Shown here piece after piece: positions 11,495 to 16,500 of a stretch of 16,528 nt of DNA (its first letter is position 1; every line of letters begins with the position of its first letter). The stretch is from Baffinella frigidus. Its lineage: Eukaryota > Cryptophyceae > Cryptomonadales > Baffinellaceae. The stretch is from the NCBI GenBank assembly GCA_026770585.1, contig MU646426.1, positions 60,831 to 77,358 on the forward strand, in the 5' to 3' direction. The notes beneath the pieces were generated by a model. It saw only the letters and a program-made list of their open reading frames with translations, was not told the origin of the DNA and did not search any database. The translations under genes were made by a program, and so were the position numbers.

Positions 11495-13403
11495 ACATAA
11501 GAAGAAGAAGCAGAAGCAGAAGAAGAAGAAGAGGGGGCGGTACGTGGCCGTACTGGAGGCAGATGTGGAGGCACGAGGTGCGGAAGTCGGAGATGGTGTG
11601 GAGGTCTGCTTTCGCCTCGAGCAGCAAGTCGACCCCCACCTCGAACCCGGAGCGGCACGCCTGTGGTTGGGGGGTTGGGGGTTGGGGGTTATCGATTTGG
11701 AGTGAGGGGTTGGAGGTCAGGGGTTAGGGGTTGGAGGTTAGGGATATGGATTATGGGTTATGGGTTAGGGGTTGGGGGTTAGGAGTTAGGAGTTGGTGGT
11801 TGGGGGTTTGGAGTTTATGGTTTGGGGGTTCGGGGTTCGGGGTTCGGGGTTCGGGGTTCGGGGTTCGGGGTTCGGGGTGCCTACACCACACACCAACACG
11901 CTTTACACCTGAAACCGAAAACCCTAAACCCTTACCTCATGGAGCGCGGTGAATCCCTCCTTGGAGCGACACTCGACGTCCGCGCTCGCAGCCAGCAGGC
12001 TCTCCACACACTCAGCGCTCCCCTCCTCCACCTGCACTCGTTACCCGAGGCATCAGCCCTCAACGTTTCAATTTCAGGGCCATGGGGGAGTGACTGCGGT
12101 CGGGGTCAGGGCCCCGGTCTCAGGGCTCGTCTGAGGCCTCAGGTGGCGCGCGTAGGTGGTGGAGGAGAGCGCGGGGTGTGTGGGGAGCCTGCTGGCAGCG
12201 AGCGCGGATCGGCCTCAGACGTTGGGACATGAAACAGCTGTCCCGGGTTTCGATTTCAGGGTCATGCGGAAGATTTACTATGGACTATAGGAAGATTTAC
12301 TATGGACTAACTAATTTTACTTATGATTCCTAATTAAAGTTTGGGAGTGAATGACTACGGTCAGACCCCCTGGGGGAAATCAACGAGGGAAAGCATGGCG
12401 TCACCCACGGCCTCAGACGTAGGGACAACAGAGGGGTGTGCAGAGGGTTTCGGTTTCAGGGTTGTGCGGTATTGAATGACTACGGCCGGTTTCCTACCGT
12501 AGGGTCCTCAAAATAAATCAAAAAAGAATTTCATTCTCTTATTTTTTCAAGCATCCTTTATAAAATGCTACGGGTTGCTGGGAATGACTACGGTCGGACC
12601 TCCTCGGGAAAATCGAAGAGGAAAAATATGGCGTCACCTACGGCCTCAAGACGTAGGGTCAACAGACGGCTGTCACAGGTTTTCGATTTCAGGGTTGCGC
12701 GGTAGTGAATGACTACGGCCGGTCCTCCTCGGGGAAGGCATGGCGGCAAAGGGGGGCGGCATCAGCCCTCAGCGTTTCATTTCCAGGGTCATGCGGGAGT
12801 GACTGCGGTCGGTCCCAGGGCTCCTCGGGGAAATCGAAGAGGGGAGGAAGTCAAAAGGGGGCGGACCGCGCGCATCAGGGGCGTGGCGTCGTCCATGAAC
12901 GACTGGCAGTTGATGTCCGCGCCGGCCGCGATGAGCGCCGCCACCTGGAAGGGGGTGAGGGCGCGGGTTGGCTTGCACGGTTCCGTCTCAGGTTTTTCGG
13001 GCAGGATCTCTGGGCAGCGCGGGAGGTTTGCCGAGGGGGGTTGGGGGCTTACCGCCGATGCAGATCCTTCGCCCGCGGCGACATGCAGCGGCGTGAGTCC
13101 TGCACAGCGCTTGCCTGTTCAGCTGGCCACCCAGCCGCGCGAACGATCTGTGCAGATCGTAAGCAAGGAAGCAAACACATTTCAGGGGATGATTGTCACG
13201 GGGATCATTGGCAATTTTCCAGCCGGGAAACAGAGGCGATCACACTGGGCTGGTGCGTCTCGAGGAGCCCAAGCGCTTCTCCTGAGGGACCGGTGCTCAC
13301 CTGCTGCGTCTGCAACGTCGATAAGCGCCTTGGCGCGGATCAGCCTCTCGACCTCCTTCGCGTCGTTTTCGCCCGCTGCTCCGTGCAGCTCTGTCCACGG
13401 CAT
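8864..13403 (-). CDS. Ankyrin-repeat protein gene, at least six exons
   Basis: Start ATG is at 13403 (MPWTELHGAAGEND…). Exons are 13301-13403, 13053-13099, 12867-12944, 11936-12031, 11544-11660 and 8864-8979. Five of the six donors or their neighbours are ordinary (GTGAGC, GTAAGC, GTAAGG, GTACCG, GTACAC). Exon 3's GTCCGC is weak. Phases agree at every junction (1, then 0,0,0,0). Joined, they give about 185 residues with five ankyrin repeats, seen as LTPLHVAAGEG, LIAAGADINC, TPLMRAVEEGS, LLAASADVEC, FTALHEACRSG, LLLEAKADLH, CLHICLQYGH and LAKLGADVHQQD. Ankyrin repeats mediate protein-protein binding; no catalytic domain or targeting signal is visible. The last exon ends in phase 2, so the gene continues, perhaps into 7956-8035. 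Introns are filled with MITEs, microsatellites and partial copies of the exons. Confidence 0.75.
9147..9192 (-). pseudogene. Acceptor-side copy of exon 6
   Basis: A CCCTCAG acceptor precedes GAG AAC CTG. It reads ENLVAKLVKLGADVH and then diverges (QSNTVV). It may be an old ankyrin exon edge. Confidence 0.5.
9215..9251 (-). pseudogene. Acceptor-side copy of exon 6, 9-bp deletion
   Basis: A CCCGCAG acceptor precedes ENLVAKLGADVH, lacking three residues of the full exon. Two more partial edges follow: KLGADVH at 9379-9400 and ENLVAKLAKLG at 9566-9596 (CAG acceptor). Confidence 0.5.
9610..9694 (+). repeat. Family K unit, copy 2 (abutting AG|GTGAGT)
   Basis: CTGTCAATTTAAGAAACG, then TACTTCTTTACTACACATTC and GCAG|GTGAGTTGACTAATAC. 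The 3' 40 bases are identical to 6360-6398. Confidence 0.75.
9695..9815. other. Short GC-rich stretch, possible ankyrin-like fragment
   Basis: The plus strand at 9762-9815 reads METGLEAVITLTRLMHHG, which has the hydrophobic spacing of an ankyrin second helix. The minus strand reads VVHEAREGDDRLEPCLHIS then a stop. Neither has a clear splice context, so I cannot choose. Confidence 0.2.
9820..9976. repeat. Heptamer array CCCGAAA/CCCGACA
   Basis: A strict 7-base periodicity alternates ACCCGAA and ACCCGAC over about 150 bp. It is telomere-like (TTTCGGG on the other strand) but distinct from the TTTAGGG of the right end. Open frames in it are repeat artefacts. Confidence 0.92.
10034..10224. mobile_element. 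MITE family M3, copy 2 (191 bp), AA flanks
   Basis: It begins CCACTCGAGAATGCTAGAGG and ends CCTCTAGCATCCTCGTGTGG. The interior GTACCAGGATAAGGTAAAG and CAACGAAAGTTACTACAC are as in copy 1. It is flanked by AA on each side. Confidence 0.9.
10246..10289 (-). pseudogene. Degenerate copy of the exon 5 edge (unoccupied site)
   Basis: The plus strand, TTACTGGAGGCAGATTCAGA then GCCACGAATCGCTATCCGAT, is a worn copy of the CLHICLQYGH edge plus flanking sequence. It preserves the undisturbed site into which M4 copy 3 inserted at 10618. Confidence 0.5.
10291..10429. mobile_element. MITE family A2, copy 1 (139 bp)
   Basis: The ends are CTAGCTCTGCCTCA and TGAGACAGAGCTAG. Inside, CAAGTTGACACGCTGGGT and GAACCCGTCAACTTTGG form a second inverted pair. 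Relatives are at 15203-15329 and 15574-15667. Confidence 0.85.
10428..10535. mobile_element. MITE family M7, complete copy (108 bp)
   Basis: Perfect 19-bp arms (AGTATCCCTTAAGTGACCA at 10428-10446 and its complement at 10517-10535) surround GGGCCCTAGGACCTGCCTAGGG and CGGGCGATTATTCGCCCG hairpins. It is end to end with A2 copy 1. Confidence 0.88.
10582..10613 (-). pseudogene. Donor-side copy of exon 5
   Basis: The minus strand reads CLHICLQYGH (with small changes) before GTACCC. It ends at the M4 insertion. Confidence 0.5.
10618..10782. mobile_element. MITE family M4, copy 3, AATC target duplication
   Basis: A near-perfect palindrome with GTAACGGCCTGAAAATGGGG and its partner, and a centre CGAGACTTTTTGGTCCTAGG. 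It is flanked by AATC at 10614-10617 and 10783-10786. The related unoccupied site at 10270-10289 has a single AATC, confirming the duplication. Confidence 0.93.
10797..10932. mobile_element. MITE-like family M8, copy 2 (136 bp)
   Basis: The left end CCACGCAGTGGCCGTCGCAG pairs imperfectly with the right end CTGCGAAGACCACCGTGTGG. The interior has TTTTCGTGGTACTGATCAAG and GCAAAGACATG, as at 6121-6247. Confidence 0.7.
10933..11090. repeat. GGGTA pentamer microsatellite
   Basis: (GGGTA)n, about 100 bp pure in the centre, is flanked by GGGGA/GGGCA variants. It lies between two echoes of the exon 5 donor edge. Confidence 0.95.
11096..11127 (-). pseudogene. Donor-side copy of exon 5
   Basis: It reads CLHICLQYGH before GTAACA. 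Upstream sequence (TTGTCAAATAACAATGATC on the gene strand) is shared with the next copy at 11299-11330. Confidence 0.5.
11186..11287. mobile_element. MITE-like family M8, diverged copy 3
   Basis: CGGTCCAAAGACATCGTATTGACC, then ATTTCGACCAGATTTCTGGTCAAATTTCCCTTCGA and a CTCTGTGTGAG end. It resembles 6190-6247 and 10855-10932. Ends are unclear. Confidence 0.45.
11299..11330 (-). pseudogene. Donor-side copy of exon 5
   Basis: It reads CLNICLQYGH before GTACCG. The plus-strand GGTGTTGGGAATGGTGAGGC follows both this copy and 11096-11127, so exon edge and intron DNA were duplicated together. Confidence 0.5.
11432..11532. repeat. GAA microsatellite
   Basis: (GAA)n with GCA interruptions directly adjoins the donor side of exon 5. 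Glu- or Leu-rich frames across it are repeat artefacts. Confidence 0.93.
11544..11660 (-). CDS. Ankyrin exon 5
   Basis: A CAACCACAG acceptor precedes GCG TGC CGC. It reads ACRSGFEVGVDLLLEAKADL then HTISDFRTSCLHICLQYGH, and ends phase 0 at GTACCG. It holds the end of repeat 3, all of repeat 4 and the first helix of repeat 5. Its 3' edge is echoed at 11299, 11096, 10582 and weakly at 10246. Confidence 0.72.
11663..11880. repeat. GGGGTT-rich array ending in GGGTTCG heptamers
   Basis: Variable GGGGTTG/GGTTAGG units (11663-11820) change to a pure GGGGTTC heptamer run at 11824-11876. It is telomere-like on the plus strand. Confidence 0.9.
11936..12031 (-). CDS. Ankyrin exon 4
   Basis: A GAGTGCAG acceptor precedes GTG GAG GAG. 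It reads VEEGSAECVESLLAASADVE then CRSKEGFTALHE, phase 0 to phase 0, with a strong GTAAGG donor. It is one 33-residue-type repeat shifted by half. An inverted copy lies at 12159-12209. Confidence 0.75.
12040..12830. repeat. Degenerate tandem family with TTTCAGGGTCATGCGG
   Basis: At least five copies start TTTC(A/G)ATTTCAGGGTCATG, followed by GGGAGTGACTGCGGTCGG or GAATGACTACGGCCGG (about 12066, 12246, 12448, 12679, 12771). Spacing is irregular (92-231 bp). Further shared parts are TCCTCGGGGAAATCGAAGAGG and GGCGTCACCTACGGCCTCA. One gap holds a tandem duplication of GGAAGATTTACTATGGACTA (12268-12310) and another an AT-rich insert with CTACCGTAG (12494-12502). No exon is seen apart from the inverted copy at 12159. 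Confidence 0.75.
12159..12209 (+). pseudogene. Inverted copy of ankyrin exon 4
   Basis: The plus strand reads VEESAGCVGSLLAASAD after a CGTAG, clearly homologous to VEEGSAECVESLLAASAD on the minus strand at 11978-12031. It is one residue shorter with two changes. It then diverges (RPQTLG). Confidence 0.65.
12867..12944 (-). CDS. Ankyrin exon 3
   Basis: A CCCTTCCAG acceptor precedes GTG GCG GCG. It reads VAALIAAGADINCQSF then MDDATPLMRA, exactly 26 codons, phase 0. The donor GTCCGC is poor, the weakest point of the model; reading on gives VRPPFDFL without a repeat pattern. Confidence 0.72.
13053..13099 (-). CDS. Ankyrin exon 2
   Basis: A GCTGTGCAG acceptor precedes GA CTC ACG. With the split codon it reads GLTPLHVAAGEGSASA, the canonical start of an ankyrin repeat, then a GTAAGC donor. 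47 nt. Confidence 0.78.
13301..13403 (-). CDS. Ankyrin exon 1 with start codon
   Basis: ATG at 13403 begins MPWTELHGAAGENDAKEVER then LIRAKALIDVADAA, one capping repeat, ending with one base before GTGAGC. The start is chosen because the first residues already form the repeat. The frame upstream has no better start within the 97-bp gap to the divergent gene. Confidence 0.75.
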
Positions 13404-13500
13404 GCTCCCAACCTAAAAGGAACCCGTCCCACCGGAGACGTCGAGCGGGGAATGCCCGCGTTCGAACGTCGAAAAAAAAGAAATTTGACCACTCCAAACC
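13404..13500. promoter_or_regulatory. Probable shared divergent promoter
   Basis: Only 97 bp separate the ATGs of the ankyrin gene (minus) and the plastid-targeted gene (plus). The interval has an A-run (13472-13479) and no repeat. No TATA box is evident. A shared promoter is an inference from spacing; both 5' UTRs must be short. Confidence 0.5.
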
Positions 13501-15095
13501 ATGAGGAGGCCGCCCATCCCCATCCTGCCCCTCCTCTGCATCGCCGCCATCGCCATCCTTCCCGCGGCCATCGCCTTCGCGCCTTGCATCGGCCTCCGCT
13601 GCGCTTCCCCCTTGCCCACCTCCCAAGCACGCCGCCCGCCCTCACTCACGCGAATCCTGGCACTAGATGCTGCGTCGGCAGCCGCAGCGCTGAGCTCGAC
13701 ACACGCCGCCGCCAAGCGTCTCATCCTCGACAGTGTCGCGCTGGTGCGTCCCCGACACCCTTTAGACGTGCAACTGTGGAGAGATTGGGTGCTCGGGATC
13801 CCGACCCTGAACCGTGATCGCAGAGGCTGCCTTGCCAAACGAGGACCTGGCAGCGCGCCTGAGCCACGACATGTTGGCACAAGGTGCTAATGCAAATCGC
13901 GCCGCAGCGGCCGAGCGAGTTCGCGAGCGACCTGGGCTTCGACTCCTTCACCGGCGTCGACCTCGGGACCCTCGGCTCCGTTGCAGGATCTGTTGAGTCG
14001 TTCCGGGGGGTGGATGAGACCAAGGTGGCGTGGGTGTCCGCGGTGGAGCTGTCGGGCGGGGTGCTGGGGTCGCGTTTCGAGCTGCAGGCGTGGAACGGCC
14101 CGGAAGTGGAGGTGCCCAACCTGGTAAGGATGCCCCCTTCTCAGCTTGTCAACACCATGTACGCCCCCCGATTTGTACCAGAGAGGGGTCGGGTTTCGGC
14201 CCCCTCCTGGTACAAAATCGCCAGACCGACAAGTCCTCAACGGTGATTGGGATTGAAGCTCGCAAGGCCCCCTTCCTCGGTGCTCTCACCTGCCGACGCT
14301 ACCACCAACCCTCACAGTCTGGGCAAATCGGGAAAAATGGCTCCAAAAATCCCCTTGAAGGCCGTCGGATTCCGACGGCCTCCAAGGGGATTTGGTGTGT
14401 TTGACTTTTTCGATTTGCCCAAGATGTGAGGGTTGGTGGTATTATTCACACTTTGGACGGAACGCGACCAGCGACGGTGACTGTTTTTGGGAATCCTTGA
14501 TACCCGAAGGAACTACCACGCCAGAGAGCTCGAAACATCCACTTTTGACATCTTTTCAGGGAAAACCCTTGAATTATTAAGTCAATGACGTCAGATGTGT
14601 CGTGGATAAGGCGTCGGTTTCCCTCGATCATTCTGGCGTGGTACCTCAGGGGTGCTCGGGTTTCAGCCCTGGGGTCTCTCCCAGCCCTGCACTTGAGCTT
14701 TCCGAGGTCGTGGCACACGCCTTTCTCGGTGCTCTCCCTTGACAGACGCTACCCCCCTCACATGTTGGCCATGTTGGTTTCGATCCTAGGGTGGAGGGTG
14801 GGGTGTGTCCGTGATGCCCAGTGTGTCCTTCACGCGCGAGATGACCCCCCTGCACAGGAAATACATGTTGGCCATGTTGGTTTCGATCCGTAATAAACGC
14901 ACCTTTTCTTCTTGCACAAGGTGGCGCGCGCGACAGTTCGTCCTACGGCAAGTCCTCCCGTCGCGCGCGGACCCTGGTGGGGTGTGTCCGTGATGCCCCC
15001 CCCCTCCCCCCAACAAGGTGGCGCGTGCGACGGTTCGCGCGGACGGGATCGATCTCTTCCTCGACCTCCGCCCCCGCCTCGACGCTGGCTACGAG
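13501..15095 (+). CDS. Plastid-targeted protein, possibly RCC reductase/bilin reductase-like; partial gene
   Basis: Exon 1 (13501-13743) encodes a signal peptide, MRRPPIPILPLLCIAAIAIL then PAAIA|FAP with Phe26 after the cleavage site, and a Ser/Arg/Ala-rich transit region. This is the bipartite import signal of complex red plastids. Donor GTGCGT and acceptor CACAAG lead to exon 2 (13884-14123: …FASDLGFDSFTGVDLG…FELQAWNGPEVEVPNL), donor GTAAGG. The acceptor CAACAAG leads to exon 3 (15018-15095: VARATVRADGIDLFLDLRPR then LDAGYE), donor GTAAAC. All junctions are phase 0. The late W…L-x-G-G…P-N-L…L-x-L-D-L-x-P-R-x-D…Y pattern recalls red chlorophyll catabolite reductase, a plastid enzyme related to ferredoxin-dependent bilin reductases. 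That is a weak, by-eye resemblance. The C-terminus is not found. Confidence 0.6.
13744..13883 (+). other. Intron 1 of the plastid-targeted gene (140 bp)
   Basis: It starts GTGCGTCCCC and ends TTGGCACAAG before GTG CTA ATG. It is GC-rich. The first three intron bases equal the first three of exon 2 (GTG). Alternative: an acceptor at 13825 opens AALPNEDLAARLSHDML, but that frame cannot rejoin FASDLGF without a 24-bp intron. Confidence 0.5.
14300..14441. mobile_element. MITE family M6, copy 2, TA flanks
   Basis: The ends are CCACCAACCCTCACAGTCTG and AGATGTGAGGGTTGGTGG, flanked by TA on both sides. The centre is CTTGAAGGCCGTCGGATTCC and its inverted partner. The related unoccupied host site GACGCTAC (14746-14753) has one TA, consistent with a TA target duplication as in Tc1/mariner-type elements. 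Confidence 0.88.
14763..14903 (+). repeat. Tail motif TGTTGGTTTCGATCC, two copies
   Basis: CATGTTGGCCATGTTGGTTT, then CGATCC, occurs at 14761-14789 and 14864-14889. The second continues GTAATAAACGCACCTTTTC to the CACAAG acceptor at 14920. The same tail precedes minus-strand acceptors at 1391, 1533 and 2080. GGGGTGTGTCCGTGATGCCC, about 60 bp of spacer, also recurs at 14801 and 14979. Confidence 0.75.
14921..14939 (+). pseudogene. Acceptor-side copy of plus-gene exon 3
   Basis: After TTGCACAAG it reads VARATVR and then departs. The complete exon follows at 15018 after AACAAG. Confidence 0.6.
15018..15095 (+). CDS. Exon 3 of the plastid-targeted gene
   Basis: 26 codons, VARATVRADGIDLFLDLRPR then LDAGYE, before GTAAAC. 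The frame stays open past the donor (VNLDDGVVLIPASRITPG), so the exon may be longer. Donor-side echoes of CCGCCTCGACGCTGGCTACG, then AG, stand at 15171-15192 (before GTGAGG) and 15542-15564. Confidence 0.6.
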
Positions 15096-15170
15096 GTAAA
15101 CCTGGACGACGGCGTCGTCCTAATTCCGGCATCCCGTATCACCCCTGGTGTATTGCATCCGGCAAGCACC

Positions 15171-15192
15171 CCGCCTCGACGCTGGCTACGAG
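15171..15192 (+). pseudogene. Donor-side copy of exon 3
   Basis: CCGCCTCGACGCTGGCTACG then AG|GTGAGG, a better donor than the one after the full exon. Confidence 0.55.
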
Positions 15193-15202
15193 GTGAGGTA
15201 TC

Positions 15203-15329
15203 CTAGCGGGATCGCGGGCTATCCTTAAGTTGACGTGCTGGGTGGGCGGTACGAATCCGTCAACTGTGGAGCGGGAAAGAGCCTGGCTTCAGCAAATCGG
15301 GGAGAACAAATAAATTGAGACATAGCTAG
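15203..15329. mobile_element. MITE family A2, copy 2
   Basis: It keeps CTTAAGTTGACGTGCTGGGT, GTACGAATCCGTCAACTGTGG and the right end TTGAGACATAGCTAG. The left end is shortened to CTAGCGGGATCG. GGGATCG stands beside both ends. Confidence 0.75.
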
Positions 15330-15564
15330 TGGGATCGATCTCTTCCTGGACCTTCGCCCCCCACACGAGGCTATCCATGCGAACATGTTCATAAGTTAAT
15401 TATTGGATTATTGCCCAGGAAACACGCCAAAAGTCAGCATTTGATCACGTTTCCGTTTTGACATCCGTACGGAAACGTGATCGTTTCCCCACAATTTTTA
15501 AAAGGTCCTTTTATTCTGTTCGCATAGATAGCCTCGTGTGGCCCGCCTCGACGCTGGCTACGAG
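15330..15564 (+). pseudogene. Exon 3 copy split by MITE M1
   Basis: GGGATCGATCTCTTCCTGGA, then CCTTCGCCCC (15331-15360), and CCCGCCTCGACGCTGGCTAC, then GAG (15542-15564), together reproduce the second half of exon 3 (GIDLFLDLRP…RLDAGYE). The 181-bp element lies between. Confidence 0.75.
15361..15541. mobile_element. MITE family M1, copy 3 (181 bp)
   Basis: The ends and length match copies 1 and 2. One arm of the central hairpin is damaged (TTTTGA for TACGGA). The intact exon at 15018-15095 is the unoccupied site. Comparing C runs (five in the empty site; four plus three around the element) gives a 2-bp duplication. Confidence 0.93.
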
Positions 15565-15573
15565 GCATGCCTT

Positions 15574-15668
15574 CTAGCTCTGCCTCAGGCGGGTTGGCGG
15601 GCTATTCTTAAGTTGATTTTCTGGGTATGTGGTGCTAACCCGCCTACTTTCGATAGCTTCTAGCTCTG
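15574..15668. mobile_element. MITE family A2, partial copy 3
   Basis: CTAGCTCTGCCTCAGGCGGG, then GGCGGGCTATTCTTAAGTTGA. The right part is rearranged and ends with CTAGCTCTG in direct orientation. Confidence 0.65.
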
Positions 15669-15714
15669 TCGCACTCTGATTCAATCTCACCGATATGGTG
15701 GCACTGGGATCCTT

Positions 15715-16260
15715 TTCACTCTAATCCCTTATCCCTAATCCCTGAACCCTAAACCCTAAAACCAAAACCATAAAACCTAAACCCTAAACCCTAAACTCTA
15801 AACCCTAAACCCTACACCTGACACCCTAAAACCCCAAACCCCAACCCACAAACCCTAAAACCCAACCCCGAACCCTGAACCCTAAACCCTAAACCCTAAA
15901 CCCCAACCCCCAATCCCCAAACCCTAAACCCTAAATCCTAAACCCTTACCCGAAACGTGCAGGACGACCCTACGGCGGAGATCACGACGCGGGAGGGGTT
16001 TGCGCCTAAACCCCAAACCCTAAACCCTAAACCCTGAACCCCAAACCCTAAACCCCAAACCCTAAACCCCAAACCCTAAACCCCAAACCCTAAACTTCAA
16101 ACCCTGAACCTCAAACCCGTAACCCCAAACCCCTAACCCCTAAACCCTAAACCCAAAACCCCTAACCCCTAAACCCTAAACCCTAAAGCCCATACCAGGT
16201 TTGCGCGTGCCGCGAATCGCGCGCGCTACGATGAAGGTGTTTTAAACCCTATTGATTTTT
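15715..16260. repeat. Telomere-like CCCTAAA array
   Basis: Degenerate CCCTAAA/CCCCAAA/CCCTAAC units run over about 540 bp. GC-rich islands at 15957-16005 and 16196-16243 interrupt them. The repeat type is that of plants and many algae. The irregularity argues for an interstitial or subtelomeric block, not a live telomere. Confidence 0.92.
16196..16243. repeat. GC-rich island CGCGCGCGCTACGATG (repeated)
   Basis: TGCCGCGAATCGCGCGCGCT then ACGATGAAGG recurs at 16447-16477 as CGCCGCGAACCGCGCGCGCT then ACGATACG, and more weakly at 16320-16364. On the minus strand it can read IVARAIRG. No splice context was found. Confidence 0.6.
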
Positions 16261-16446
16261 TAAACCCTTAGGGTTTAGAGTTTACCATTAGGGTTTAGAG
16301 TTTAGTGTTGAGGGTTAAGGATTGCGCGGAATTTGCTACCTACCACGCTACGGTGAAGGTTGCGTAGGGGTCAGGGCTTAGGGTTGAGGTTTTAGGGTTT
16401 AGGGTTCAGGGTCTAGGGTTTAGGGTTCAGGCTCTAGGGTTTAGGG
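16261..16446. repeat. Telomere-like TTTAGGG array, opposite orientation
   Basis: TTTAGGG/TTCAGGG units begin at a TAAACCCTTAGGGTTTA junction (about 16261-16277). The block is interrupted at 16318-16370 by a GC island with GCTACGGTGAAGGTTGCG. Confidence 0.9.
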
Positions 16447-16500
16447 CGCCGCGAACCGCGCGCGCTACGATACGTTGCCTTCCCTCTTCCACCTCCTTGA

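Larger units (their letters stand above)
14124..15017 (+). other. Intron 2 of the plastid-targeted gene, repeat-filled
   Basis: Between GTAAGG and CAACAAG lie a hairpin (14169-14220, CGATTTGTACCAGA…TGGTACAAAATCG), MITE M6 copy 2, and two copies of TCGGTGCTCTC…GACGCTAC (14278 and 14727). A tail motif pair (14763, 14871) and a partial copy of the exon 3 5' edge at 14921-14939 (VARATVR) complete it. No further exon was seen between 14442 and 14760. Confidence 0.55.

Noticed and set aside
10772-11658. Minus-strand frames rich in Pro-Tyr-Thr or Ser
   Set aside because: They translate GGGTA and GAA microsatellites. Only the CLHICLQYGH segments belong to a gene.
12705-13817. 370-residue plus-strand open frame
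   Set aside because: It is the longest frame in the window but lies antisense to three well-supported ankyrin exons and covers repeat family copies. Arg/His/Pro-rich composition fits a GC-rich shadow frame.
13826-13882. Exon AALPNEDLAARLSHDML in the plus gene
   Set aside because: It follows an AG and has a protein-like look, but joining it to the next exon needs a 24-bp intron and the frame is not restored. Treating it as part of intron 1 keeps all phases 0.
337-15541. CRISPR array or bacterial repeats
   Set aside because: Repeats are long, palindromic, dispersed and without regular spacers. The setting is eukaryotic.
15715-16446. Telomere fusion
   Set aside because: A fusion would read TTTAGGG then CCCTAAA on one strand. 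Here the order is the reverse.
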